Origin: CAZGSD01 sp964528305
Lineage (GTDB): Bacteria; Patescibacteriota; Gracilibacteria; UBA1369
Direction of reading: 5' to 3'
Length of the DNA: 64,000 nt
Assembly: GCA_964528305.1 (NCBI GenBank)
Contig: CAZGSD010000002.1
Location: 136,832 to 200,831, forward strand
The position numbers and the translations under genes are program-made. The notes below the pieces were generated by a model that saw only the letters and a program-made list of their open reading frames with translations, did no database searches and was not told the origin of the DNA. This document shows, piece by piece, positions 1-7,982 of this stretch; position 1 is the stretch's first letter, and each line of letters begins with the position of its first letter.

Positions 1-450
1 AACAAAGAAAAACAACAATGACAACAATAATCCTTGTTTAGCATGCAACCTAACATAAGCGCTATCAGGCTTGATAATAATCGACAACAAAGCCACAAAA
101 GGCAAGTAAGCTAAAGCCGCATAAATCTTGTCTTCCTTATTTACAGGTGGCTGATTACCTTTTTCCGGATTGATTATTTGAGACAGAAGACTACCAGCCT
201 TCACAACTCCCGCCTGTCCCAGATTCTGAACCTGCTCTACACCAGCTTTCCCTAGATTAGTCACCTGTGATTTTGCCTCACCACCGAGATCCTGTAACTT
301 ATTTTGAGCTGTTTGAGCTAAATTTTGGGCCTCCTGTTTGACAGTATCTTGCAAACCTGCCGCAGAAGCTCCAGGCTGCTGACTGGAAACCCCAGAAGCC
401 TCACCAGCAGAGGGTGTAGCACCAGACTGATTATCCATTGTATTTTGCAT
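1..450 (-). CDS. DUF4870/Tic20-like membrane protein, C-terminus cut by window edge
   Basis: The minus strand is open from an ATG at 450 to the window edge (150 codons, no stop). The first about 95 residues are Gln/Ala/Gly/Ser-rich and probably disordered, with amphipathic stretches such as VKQEAQNLAQTAQNKLQDLG. They are followed by KIYAALAYLPFVALLSIIIK and YVRLHAKQGLLLSLLFFF, which is the typical start of a DUF4870/Tic20-type domain (LAYLPF, then VR-HA-QG). Such proteins are small multi-helix membrane proteins of unknown function. A second ATG lies at 438. It sits 24 nt downstream of rpsB, where many bacteria have tsf. The family call rests on motif resemblance only. Confidence 0.7.
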   Translation of the reverse strand, partial: MQNTMDNQSGATPSAGEASGVSSQQPGASAAGLQDTVKQEAQNLAQTAQNKLQDLGGEAKSQVTNLGKAGVEQVQNLGQAGVVKAGSLLSQIINPEKGNQPPVNKEDKIYAALAYLPFVALLSIIIKPDSAYVRLHAKQGLLLSLLFFFV

Positions 451-474
451 GTCTATTGCTGTTATAAAGTTGTT

Positions 475-1167
475 TTATTTTTTATCTCCCTTTTTCCCTT
501 CTACTAAAGACTTTTGCACACGGGAAACTACATAAGTCAAAGCAGACAAAGCGTCATCATTAGCCGGGATAACATAATCAACCCCATCCGGATCCGCATT
601 TGAATCAGTGATAGCCACCACTTTAATATTCATTTTATTGGCTTCCTTGACCACAATCTTATCTCTCACTACATCGGCCACGAAAACCACCGCAGGCAAT
701 CTATCCATCTCTCTCACCCCACCGAAAGCATCCTGTAGCTTAACTAGTTCTTTTTTAATACGAGCTATCTCTTTTTTAGTATATTTCTCCAGCTCACCAC
801 TTTTCTCTTGTGCCAGCAAGTCATTAAAATACTTAATGCGCTTTTTGATAGTAGAAAAATTAGTCAAAAGTCCAGGCATCCATTTATTCACAACATATGG
901 CATACCAGTCGCCTTAGCAGCATCCATAATCAAACGAGCCGCTTGTGGTTTGGTACTAGCCAACATGACAGTTTTCCCACTAGCCGAAGCCTGTTTGAGA
1001 AACTCCATAGCCTCATCCAAGTAAGCAGCGGTCTTATCCAAATCAAAAATATGAATACCGCTTTTGGATCCATATAGAAAAGGTTTCATCTTTGGATTCC
1101 ACCTTTGAGTTTGATGGCCAAAATGCATGGCCGCATCCATCATTTCCTTTACCGTTGTTTTTGACAT
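475..1167 (-). CDS. rpsB: 30S ribosomal protein S2
   Basis: This is a full-length S2 of 230 residues, at the short end of the family. The N-terminus has the S2 signature MMDAAMHFGHQTQRWNPKM followed by FLYGSKSGIHIFDLDKT. The central PYVVNKWMPGLLTNF and the C-terminal VVAITDSNADPDGVDYVIPANDDA are also diagnostic. The ATG at 1167 is preceded by an AAGGATAT-type ribosome-binding site. S2 binds late in 30S assembly and is needed for mRNA recruitment with S1. The usual partner tsf (EF-Ts) is not the next gene; a DUF4870-like gene follows instead. A leader of roughly 100 nt precedes the start. Confidence 0.98.
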   Translation of the reverse strand: MSKTTVKEMMDAAMHFGHQTQRWNPKMKPFLYGSKSGIHIFDLDKTAAYLDEAMEFLKQASASGKTVMLASTKPQAARLIMDAAKATGMPYVVNKWMPGLLTNFSTIKKRIKYFNDLLAQEKSGELEKYTKKEIARIKKELVKLQDAFGGVREMDRLPAVVFVADVVRDKIVVKEANKMNIKVVAITDSNADPDGVDYVIPANDDALSALTYVVSRVQKSLVEGKKGDKK

Positions 1168-1276
1168 ATATCCTTTTGGTTAATTTATCCCTTCTTCTTG
1201 CGCATTGCCTATGACGCACCGCCACAGGAGGATTTCGCAATCCGGAGATAAACTTGAAATAAAACAAGACGAATCT

Positions 1277-1282
1277 ATTATA
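1277..1282 (-). promoter_or_regulatory. Candidate -10 box for rpsB and start of its leader
   Basis: A perfect TATAAT reads on the minus strand about 110 nt upstream of the rpsB start. No convincing -35 lies at 16-18 nt, so the promoter call is weak. The leader between here and 1168 contains small hairpins (GGATT/AATCC, and TGCG/CGCA around 1200-1217). This would suit an S2 autoregulatory leader as known in other bacteria, but no specific leader structure is recognised. Confidence 0.35.
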
Positions 1283-1325
1283 TTTGAACGGTAAAAGCAA
1301 GCCTTTCCAATGACTTTCAGAGGTT

Positions 1326-1354
1326 TTGACAAAAATCCCATAAACTGATATGAT
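1326..1354 (+). promoter_or_regulatory. Consensus sigma70-type promoter of the anti-sigma/STAS operon
   Basis: TTGACA at 1326-1331 and TATGAT at 1349-1354 are separated by 17 nt, nearly a perfect housekeeping promoter. The expected start near 1361 leaves a leader of about 20 nt before the ATG at 1382. This is the best promoter in the window and suggests the downstream partner-switching genes are transcribed constitutively by the main sigma factor. Confidence 0.85.
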
Positions 1355-1381
1355 AATAAGACACCAAAGAGCTCAAAGCCA

Positions 1382-1948
1382 ATGGAAAACACAGCAACAA
1401 ATAATAACAACGAAAACACTCAAGCGGCAAGCCAAACTAAGCCGCTACCAGTGGTAATCACTATCAGTATGCCTACTCAGACTTATTTTGTCTCTGGCAT
1501 ACGGGATTTCACCTTGAATTTGATCAAAAACATGACCAGTTTCAGTGAACAATGGGCTTTCCGATTTCAATCAATAGTCGATGAACTATGCAATAACGCC
1601 ATAGAACACGGCTCCCGCACCGGAGAAACCATTAAAATTATTTTCGAAAGCCAGTCACAAGAATACATTCAAATCACCGTCGAAGACTCCGGTACAGCAG
1701 CCAAACACCTCAAAGCAGCTGAAATCACTAAACTAGTTAATGAAAGAAAATCACAAACCGTCTTAAATGGACTCATTCGCGGCAGGGGATTACCCAAGAT
1801 TGTTGCTGAATGGACAGATGAAATGGAATTTTCTGACCTGGCCAATGGTGGCATCAAAGCCAGAGTACGCAAATATCTCAAAGACCCCGCTTTACAAGAA
1901 ACATCTCCATCCAGTCTTGAAAGTCCCAGCCATATCGTGCTTAATTAA
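1382..1948 (+). CDS. RsbW/SpoIIAB-like anti-sigma-type serine kinase (HATPase_c)
   Basis: The 188-residue protein has an Asn/Gln-rich N-terminus of about 20 residues, then a GHKL ATPase domain. Visible motifs are the N box DELCNNAIEHG (Glu68, Asn72), the G1 box EDSG (Asp102, Gly104) and a Gly-rich lid LIRGRGLPKI (about 131-140). RsbW-family kinases bind a sigma factor or other partner and phosphorylate a STAS antagonist on serine. The STAS gene follows after 25 nt, and a SpoIIE-type phosphatase that could reverse the reaction lies at 59185-60783. No sigma factor is adjacent, so the output target is unknown. A consensus promoter lies 28 nt upstream. Confidence 0.88.
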   Translation: MENTATNNNNENTQAASQTKPLPVVITISMPTQTYFVSGIRDFTLNLIKNMTSFSEQWAFRFQSIVDELCNNAIEHGSRTGETIKIIFESQSQEYIQITVEDSGTAAKHLKAAEITKLVNERKSQTVLNGLIRGRGLPKIVAEWTDEMEFSDLANGGIKARVRKYLKDPALQETSPSSLESPSHIVLN

Positions 1949-1973
1949 AACAAATAACATTTTTAAAAAAGAC

Positions 1974-2384
1974 ATGACAGAAATCAATATCAACATCGAA
2001 GACATCCCAGTAACAACAGCGGGTAAAACCGTCAAACTGGTAACATTCAAAGGTCAACTCGACGAAACCAATGTCGATGAAAAAGCTAAAACTATTTATA
2101 GCCTCATCGAGCAAACCCCACATAACCTCAACCTGCTACTTGATTTTGAGCAACTGGAATACATGAACAGTAAATCAATTGGCTATTTGACGGACTGGTA
2201 CAGTAAAATCTCCGAAGGTGGAGGCAAAGTCGTTATAGCCAAAGCCAGACCAAATATTTTAGATATATTAGAAGTAGTGGGACTAACCCAGTTGATCACA
2301 TCTTTCCCCACAACTGATGAAGCAAAACTGGCCCTAGTAGATGCTCCAGCAGCAGGCAGCACCACAGCTTCGCCAGCCAAATAG
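1974..2384 (+). CDS. STAS-domain anti-anti-sigma factor (RsbV/SpoIIAA-like)
   Basis: This is a single STAS domain of 136 residues plus an Ala/Ser/Thr-rich tail. The phosphorylation loop reads YMNSKSIGYL. Aligned with RsbV (MDSTGLG), the phosphoacceptor serine is kept as Ser66, while the preceding Asp is Asn and the Gly is Ser. The ATG at 1974 was chosen because longer reading in this frame runs back over the kinase gene. The role inferred from the family is to be phosphorylated by the upstream kinase and, when dephosphorylated, to sequester it. It is 6 nt upstream of the PrsW-like gene, so the three are probably co-transcribed. Confidence 0.88.
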   Translation: MTEININIEDIPVTTAGKTVKLVTFKGQLDETNVDEKAKTIYSLIEQTPHNLNLLLDFEQLEYMNSKSIGYLTDWYSKISEGGGKVVIAKARPNILDILEVVGLTQLITSFPTTDEAKLALVDAPAAGSTTASPAK

Positions 2385-2390
2385 CTTCAT

Positions 2391-3458
2391 ATGCCAAATT
2401 TTGAACCACTTTATCTACTTTATGGCGTCTTAGCTTTTCTACCAGCCATCATCTGGATATCTTTTCTATTCAAAAAGCAACAAGACAAAAAAACTCAAAT
2501 CCTCATTTTTTTACTTGGATCACTTTCCGTAGCTCCAATTTTTTTACTACAATACCTTTTCAAGCTCTTTCCCAGTTTAGATATCGTCAGCTTTAGTGAG
2601 CAATACATTCAAAATCCCTTTCTACACTTTTTGATAATGTACGCTTGGGTTGGCTTTACCGAAGAATTAATCAAACAGTGGTTGATACGCGTACTAGATT
2701 CACGTTACTTATTAGTACAATCCATCAACGACTCCATTAATTTTAGTTTAATCTCTGCCCTTGGCTTCTCCTTTGCTGAAAACATCTTTTATTTCTATCA
2801 CATCGGTACTCAATTAGGCCTAGCTTCATTATTAGTCGCCTATATTTTCCGTTCTTTATTCACCACCTGTGGACATTTAGTCTTTTCTGGATTTTTTGGT
2901 TATTATTATGGGCTGGCAAAATTTTCTACCAGCATTTTCGAACAAGCAAAACTACAAGGAAGAAAATTACCACTATCGAGAATACTGGGAAGAACACTCA
3001 ACATTTCACAAATTCAAGCTTTTCAAGAAGTCACCATTTTAAAAGGTTTAATTATTGCCATAGTTTTACATACCATCTTCAATTTCCTCCTGGAAATGAA
3101 TAACTACAGCGGACAAGCTGTCTTTACAGCTCTAGCAGCACTTTTCATTTTAATTAATTTCATCATCCTACGCTTGGTACTAGCACATCGGTCAGGAGGC
3201 GTAGAATTAGCACATGGAGAAATAGAGAAAAGCGCCTCAACCATGGACAAAAAAGATGAAGACGTAGTTATAGAATTATTGGGCATGTGGTCACAACAAG
3301 GAAAATTCGTAGAAGTAATTCAAATCTGTGAACGCCTGCTCAAAAGAGATCCAGACAATAAAATTGTTAAACTCTTCAAAGCCAAAGCATTAGATGGAAT
3401 GGATGCTAGCCACCCTTACAAAAACATTCTTAATAAACTGTTCCCCGATCAGGAATAA
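2391..3458 (+). CDS. PrsW-family intramembrane protease with C-terminal helical-repeat tail
   Basis: The protein has 355 residues and about seven to eight hydrophobic segments. PrsW-type motifs are visible: GFTEELIKQ (Glu91, Glu92, Lys95), GFSFAENIFYF (Glu130), TTCGHLVFSGFFGYYYG (His162) and LHTIFNF (His227). B. subtilis PrsW cleaves an anti-sigma factor inside the membrane. The last about 70 residues (from EDVVIELLGMWSQQGKF) look like a TPR-like helical pair, not part of the core family. Its position 6 nt after the STAS gene links it to the partner-switching operon; a regulatory connection is inference. Confidence 0.85.
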   Translation: MPNFEPLYLLYGVLAFLPAIIWISFLFKKQQDKKTQILIFLLGSLSVAPIFLLQYLFKLFPSLDIVSFSEQYIQNPFLHFLIMYAWVGFTEELIKQWLIRVLDSRYLLVQSINDSINFSLISALGFSFAENIFYFYHIGTQLGLASLLVAYIFRSLFTTCGHLVFSGFFGYYYGLAKFSTSIFEQAKLQGRKLPLSRILGRTLNISQIQAFQEVTILKGLIIAIVLHTIFNFLLEMNNYSGQAVFTALAALFILINFIILRLVLAHRSGGVELAHGEIEKSASTMDKKDEDVVIELLGMWSQQGKFVEVIQICERLLKRDPDNKIVKLFKAKALDGMDASHPYKNILNKLFPDQE

Positions 3459-3485
3459 TGCTACACTGAACCTGCATTTTTCCCT

Positions 3486-4613
3486 GTGGAATTGAAATCA
3501 TTAGAACAAGCAAAAATAGCCATCATCTGCGACTGGCTAACCGTGGCCGGTGGCGCTGAAAAAGTCATACACGGCTTACACCAACTTTTTCCAGCCAGCC
3601 CTATTTACAGCACCTTATACAATCCAGACCGCGTCAAAGGTTTTGAGCATGCCCAAATTAAAACCTCTTTTCTGCAAAAAATCCCCAGAGCCAATCGCCA
3701 TCACCAATTCTGCCTGCCTCTAATGCCATCTGCCATCGAAAGTTTTGATTTATCTGATTTCGATATAGTTATATCCAGTTCACATTCATGTGCCAAAGGC
3801 GTAATTTTACCACCACACACACTGCATATTAGTTATTGCCATTCTCCCATGCGCTACGCCTGGGACAATTTTCAAAATTACATACAGGAATATCGTATTA
3901 ATAAATTCCTCAAAACTCTAGCAACTCCCTTGATTCATAAAATTCGCATTTGGGACCGCTATAGTGCTGATCGTGTGGATCACTTCATCAGTAATTCTAA
4001 ACTGGTTCAACAAAGAATACGCAAATTCTATCGACGTGAAAGTATCATAATCCCACCCTTCATCGAACCAGAAAACTTCCATTCTCAACCTAAAAAAAAT
4101 TTTTACCTAGCCGTCGGACGGTTAACAGCCTACAAAAAATTTGACCTAATCATCGAAGCATTCAACAAAAACGGCCTGCCACTCAAAATTGCTGGAACGG
4201 GTAACATGCTTTCACATTTACAAAAAATCGCCGGCCCCAATATTGAATTACTCGGATTTGTCAGCGATCAGGAGTTAAAACAATTGTATAGTACGGCCAA
4301 AGCCTTTATATTTCCACAAATAGAAGATTTCGGTATCACCCCATTGGAGGCCATGGCCAGCGGCTGTCCAGTCATAGCCATGGGAGCAGGTGGAGCACTA
4401 GACACCATCACAGACGGTCAATCAGGATATTTATTTATGGAACAAACAGTCGAAGCCATCAATTCCGCCATCGCTAAATTAGAAAAATCCCCTTTATCCG
4501 AAAAAAACATTCTGGCTCAAGCCCAAAAATACAGCAAAACAAGATTTAACCAGGATTTCATTGATTTTCTGGAAAAAGCCTGGCATCAACATCAAGTAAC
4601 CAATTTGATATGA
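3486..4613 (+). CDS. Family 4 glycosyltransferase (WbaZ/mannosyltransferase-like)
   Basis: A 375-residue GT-B glycosyltransferase. The N-terminal domain starts IAIICDWLTVAGGAEKVIHGL, typical of group-1 transferases acting on polysaccharide repeat units. The C-terminal domain carries AVGRLTAYKKFDLIIEAF and the donor-binding FGITPLEAMASGCPVIAMGAGG with the E-x7-E type pattern. The start is GTG at 3486. It acts at the cytoplasmic face on a lipid-linked sugar acceptor; donor and linkage cannot be read from sequence. The next gene overlaps by 4 nt (ATGA), pairing it with the Wzz-like protein. Confidence 0.9.
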   Translation: MELKSLEQAKIAIICDWLTVAGGAEKVIHGLHQLFPASPIYSTLYNPDRVKGFEHAQIKTSFLQKIPRANRHHQFCLPLMPSAIESFDLSDFDIVISSSHSCAKGVILPPHTLHISYCHSPMRYAWDNFQNYIQEYRINKFLKTLATPLIHKIRIWDRYSADRVDHFISNSKLVQQRIRKFYRRESIIIPPFIEPENFHSQPKKNFYLAVGRLTAYKKFDLIIEAFNKNGLPLKIAGTGNMLSHLQKIAGPNIELLGFVSDQELKQLYSTAKAFIFPQIEDFGITPLEAMASGCPVIAMGAGGALDTITDGQSGYLFMEQTVEAINSAIAKLEKSPLSEKNILAQAQKYSKTRFNQDFIDFLEKAWHQHQVTNLI

Positions 4614-5542
4614 CTATCACAGAATATTTCAAACTTGCTCAAAGAAATTTTTTACTCATCGCTTTTTGTTTATTATGCGGCAGTACAACTGGTTTTTGGT
4701 TGGCCAATAAACAACCAATCAACCTAGTTGAACATTCAATCTTAGTGAATTTGGCCATACAGGACAAAACACGAGCCACTAGCGCTCACGACAATCTCCA
4801 AGCCGCAGATCATATCACCGAAAGCATACAGGGTTGGCTCAAAAGTCATTCTTTTCAAACAGATCTACAAAACAAATTCCCTAATTCTCTAGCTTTTACT
4901 GCCAAAAAACAGGAAAAAGATAATTTAGTAATTAGCTTCACCAACACAGATACAGAGCAAGCCCGCGCATTTAGCCAAAACCTCATCCAACTTATTAACC
5001 AATGGATCGAACAATACAATCAGAAATCCGATCTCAATATCATCCTCAACGCCGAACCACTAGCCTCCACGGCTAAACCAATTCCACTTACCCTCTACTT
5101 AATCATCAGCACTTTGATGGGGCTAATTATCGGCTATTTAGCTAGTTGGTATTATGAAATAATTAACAATAAATTAACTTCCGCCCAACAATTTCACTCT
5201 ATTTTCATAACTACACCATTTAGTTTTAGCAATAGTCGTGATTTCAAAAAACATCATCAGTATTTTTCCAAATATCTAAATCAAAAATATCAACATCAGC
5301 CATTACAAATTCTGGACCTAACCCATAAGAATAAAATCGGCGTAGAAACCATCTCCAAACACGGTCACTTCCAAAGCATCAAGTCCTGGAATATCCCGAA
5401 CGATCTGGAACATATAGCAATCGATCATCCAACTATTATATTAGTAGAACTTGGTTATACTTCAGTACACGATTTAGCATCACTACATCGTCTAGGCATA
5501 CAAAAAGTAGAGGGCATTATTTTTGATCACGTGAAACGGTAA
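4610..5542 (+). CDS. Wzz-like polysaccharide co-polymerase without a kinase domain
   Basis: Two membrane segments, near residues 14-31 (LLIAFCLLCGSTTGFWLA) and 160-180 (LTLYLIISTLMGLIIGYLASW), flank a mostly helical extracytoplasmic part. This is the layout of Wzz/CapA-type chain-length regulators. The C-terminal about 125 residues are cytoplasmic but show no Walker A or tyrosine cluster of a BY-kinase. They may be a degenerate remnant of that fold. It overlaps the upstream glycosyltransferase by 4 nt, consistent with translational coupling. The exact family is uncertain. Confidence 0.65.
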   Translation: MTITEYFKLAQRNFLLIAFCLLCGSTTGFWLANKQPINLVEHSILVNLAIQDKTRATSAHDNLQAADHITESIQGWLKSHSFQTDLQNKFPNSLAFTAKKQEKDNLVISFTNTDTEQARAFSQNLIQLINQWIEQYNQKSDLNIILNAEPLASTAKPIPLTLYLIISTLMGLIIGYLASWYYEIINNKLTSAQQFHSIFITTPFSFSNSRDFKKHHQYFSKYLNQKYQHQPLQILDLTHKNKIGVETISKHGHFQSIKSWNIPNDLEHIAIDHPTIILVELGYTSVHDLASLHRLGIQKVEGIIFDHVKR

Positions 5543-5555
5543 AAATAGCCAATTT

Positions 5556-6782
5556 TTAGTGGTCTCCCGCGTGAATACGACGACCGACATCACTCACAAA
5601 TATTGACAATATCGTCGCAATCGGAATTGCCAAAACCAATCCCAACACGCCCAACAGCTGAAAACCAACCATTAAAGCAAAAATAATCACCAACGGACTA
5701 AGTCCAACAGCTTTATTCATCAATACTGGCACCAATATATTGTTTTCCAACCAGGACACGGCAAAATAATACACTATCAGATATAGACCTAAACCAGGGG
5801 ACTGATTAATAACAATCGGCAATACCAGAACCGCCGCCACCACCCTTCCAAAAACAGGAACAATCATGCATATACCGGTAATAACAGCTATCAACAAAGC
5901 AAATTCCACCCCAGCCACAACCAAACCAACAAAAGTAATCAGCGCCGCCGCCACAGACACCATCAGTTGCCCACGAATCCATTCACCAATTTTCACTTTC
6001 ACCATGCGCAGACGCTCCGTCACATAGCCCATATGCCGACTTGGGAAAATGCTTGTACAAAAATTTTCTATAGCCATTTCATCCACCGTCATGAAAAACA
6101 CCACAATCAAAATCAACAAGAAATTAAACAGCCCATTGGAAAGTTGAAGCAGTATAAACCAAAGATTGCCACCTAAATTGAGTAATTGCCCCGAAATCAC
6201 CTGCAAAGAAGATTGCAATTGTTCCGCCACTATTTTGATATCCACCGCCCTATACAATTCATCCAAAAAAGACTTCAAAGTAGGACCAAAAGGCAAATTA
6301 GCTGTAGGAGTCTGAGACAATTTCAAAACAAATTCATTAATTGAAACAGCTAAACTAAATAACTGCTGAGCTATTAACGGCAGTAAATGGGCAAAAAGCA
6401 GAGCCACTAAAACAAAGATCAACACATAAACCAGCAGCACGCCCAAAGCTCTAGGAATTTTCATTTTTTGCAACCAATCAATCAACGGATCCAAAGCCGC
6501 CGCCACAAAAAAGGCCACAAAAAACATCAGCAAAATCCCCCCCATTTGATAGACCAAATAAGCTCCAACCGACACCCCCAGCAGCACCAAAGCCGACTGA
6601 AACACGGAATAAGGAGAAAGATTTACAGTTTGTTCAGCACCATCACGTCCCTTGTTCAAGGCCTTTCCACGTGGCAAACCGGATAATTCCATATTTTTTG
6701 CAGCAGGCGCGCGACCATGTTGATGAAAAACTTCTTTCAACCATTCTGACCATTTATTATTTTTATTTTTTTTTGATTTCAT
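5556..6782 (-). CDS. AI-2E/PerM-family permease
   Basis: This 408-residue protein has a basic hydrophilic N-terminus of about 60 residues, then about eight membrane helices. The family signature is the pair VFFVAAALDPLIDWLQK near the N-terminus and VVIFALMVGFQLLGVLGLVLAIPIATIL near the end. Members include transporters implicated in AI-2 export, Na+/H+ antiport and unknown functions, so substrate should not be inferred. It ends 13 nt from the convergent Wzz-like gene. The pilin-like gene lies 4 nt upstream on the same strand, so the two are probably one operon. Confidence 0.88.
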   Translation of the reverse strand: MKSKKNKNNKWSEWLKEVFHQHGRAPAAKNMELSGLPRGKALNKGRDGAEQTVNLSPYSVFQSALVLLGVSVGAYLVYQMGGILLMFFVAFFVAAALDPLIDWLQKMKIPRALGVLLVYVLIFVLVALLFAHLLPLIAQQLFSLAVSINEFVLKLSQTPTANLPFGPTLKSFLDELYRAVDIKIVAEQLQSSLQVISGQLLNLGGNLWFILLQLSNGLFNFLLILIVVFFMTVDEMAIENFCTSIFPSRHMGYVTERLRMVKVKIGEWIRGQLMVSVAAALITFVGLVVAGVEFALLIAVITGICMIVPVFGRVVAAVLVLPIVINQSPGLGLYLIVYYFAVSWLENNILVPVLMNKAVGLSPLVIIFALMVGFQLLGVLGLVLAIPIATILSIFVSDVGRRIHAGDH

Positions 6783-6786
6783 AAAT

Positions 6787-7236
6787 TTAACCCGTTAAAG
6801 CCGCCATGATAACATTGACTACAGACCAAGCTAAAAAGGCTATAGCCATGCCAATCAGGGCATTAGTAATATATTTTTTCCCTTTATCTTTATATTCCGA
6901 AACCATTCCGCTGGAAATATACATAAATCCACCAATCACAGTGAAAAGCAGTGATAACAAACTAACCAGTCCCAATAAATAATTACTGAAATAACGTATA
7001 AAGTGGGGGACCATGGATAGAGACACGCGGCCAGTTTTAATGGCGCAGCCTAAAATCTGATCCATATCTGAAGCAGCCTTAGAGGAGTCCTTGGCAAAGC
7101 CAGTCAGCAACGCCTCACAATCAGCTCCTCCTGCCTCCGGCAAAATAGTTTTTTGAGCCTGTACCACACCCACGCCCACCATCATCACCATCATTATGGC
7201 CATGGACACACAATATAATTTTATTTTCGTAAACAT
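6787..7236 (-). CDS. Small VirB2/TrbC pilin-like membrane protein
   Basis: The 149-residue protein begins with a signal peptide (cleavage plausible after GVVQAQ). It has an exported stretch with two Cys (DCEAL, LGCAIKTG), then two hydrophobic helices (YLLGLVSLLSLLFTVIGGFMYI and ALIGMAIAFLAWSVVNVIMAAL) joined by a basic loop SEYKDKGKKYI. Two helices with a short positive cytoplasmic loop is the layout of VirB2/TrbC pilins. Proteins of this shape are common orphans in CPR genomes. No other secretion genes are adjacent, although a TraD-like ATPase is encoded at 40756-43434. Confidence 0.6.
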   Translation of the reverse strand: MFTKIKLYCVSMAIMMVMMVGVGVVQAQKTILPEAGGADCEALLTGFAKDSSKAASDMDQILGCAIKTGRVSLSMVPHFIRYFSNYLLGLVSLLSLLFTVIGGFMYISSGMVSEYKDKGKKYITNALIGMAIAFLAWSVVNVIMAALTG

Positions 7237-7301
7237 ATTTTATTTTTCCTCATTTCTTCAAAAAAATACTAACATTCATCACCACAAAAACCAAACTTAA
7301 G

Positions 7302-7982
7302 TCACCTCAAAGATTTCAGTCCAATACGTATTTCCGACACCCCTTCTGCAATCAAACGCCTAAAATCATCCATGTAATTAATCGATAAAATCTCCACCCC
7401 TCGATATTTTTGCTGCATCAGTTTAAACATTACCCCAGCTTTACGGGCAGCCGTCGCTTGCATCTTGAGATTACCAATATCCGGTATATAAGTATGTAAC
7501 CCCACCAAGCGCAATCCAGACAGAAGCGCCACTTCCAGGGCCAAAGAATTCACTTCCACCGGCAGCACACCATAACGCGCATCATCATTCCACACATTAA
7601 CCTGCAATAAAAGCCTGCTAACACGCCCAACCCTAGCATTCAAATCACTAATTTCCCGCGCTTCCACTAACGATTTAACAGTTTCCACTAATTCAAAATT
7701 ACTCAGCAGGGGAGTGAGACTTTGCCCTTCCACTCCTCCCAAATAATGCTTCTGACAAGGCAAAAGCAAGTTTTCCCATTGTAAATACTGATCTAGAGTA
7801 GTGAACCCAACCCTCCTTACCCCAGCAGCAATTAATTTATTAATTTGATCATACTCAAGCCCATCAGCTTCAAGCAACAACGGAATATCTACGGCATTGC
7901 GAAAATTCAATTTGGCAAAATACTGTATTTTATTTACTATTTCCTGTAGTCTGGCCACCTGAAACTCCATACACATGAACAA
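7302..7982 (-). CDS. YggS/PLPBP-like protein lacking the PLP lysine
   Basis: The 226-residue protein has the length and segment order of YggS: a strand DIPLLL, then AAGVRRVGF where YggS has AGQRQFGEN, then LLLQVNVWNDDARYG (family LIQVN-S-E-KxG), and SINYMDDFRRLIAEGVSEIRIG (family LSMGMSxDxxxAIxxGxTxVRIG). Aligning the first strand puts Asp40 where the Schiff-base lysine of AVSK should be. The protein is therefore probably unable to bind PLP covalently. The start at 7982 overlaps the divergent der start by 8 bp; ATGs at 7976 and 7970 are alternatives. Confidence 0.7.
   Translation of the reverse strand: MFMCMEFQVARLQEIVNKIQYFAKLNFRNAVDIPLLLEADGLEYDQINKLIAAGVRRVGFTTLDQYLQWENLLLPCQKHYLGGVEGQSLTPLLSNFELVETVKSLVEAREISDLNARVGRVSRLLLQVNVWNDDARYGVLPVEVNSLALEVALLSGLRLVGLHTYIPDIGNLKMQATAARKAGVMFKLMQQKYRGVEILSINYMDDFRRLIAEGVSEIRIGLKSLR

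Noticed and set aside
1180..1419. Minus-strand open frames upstream of rpsB
   Set aside because: They cover the promoter and leader region and show no protein-family features.
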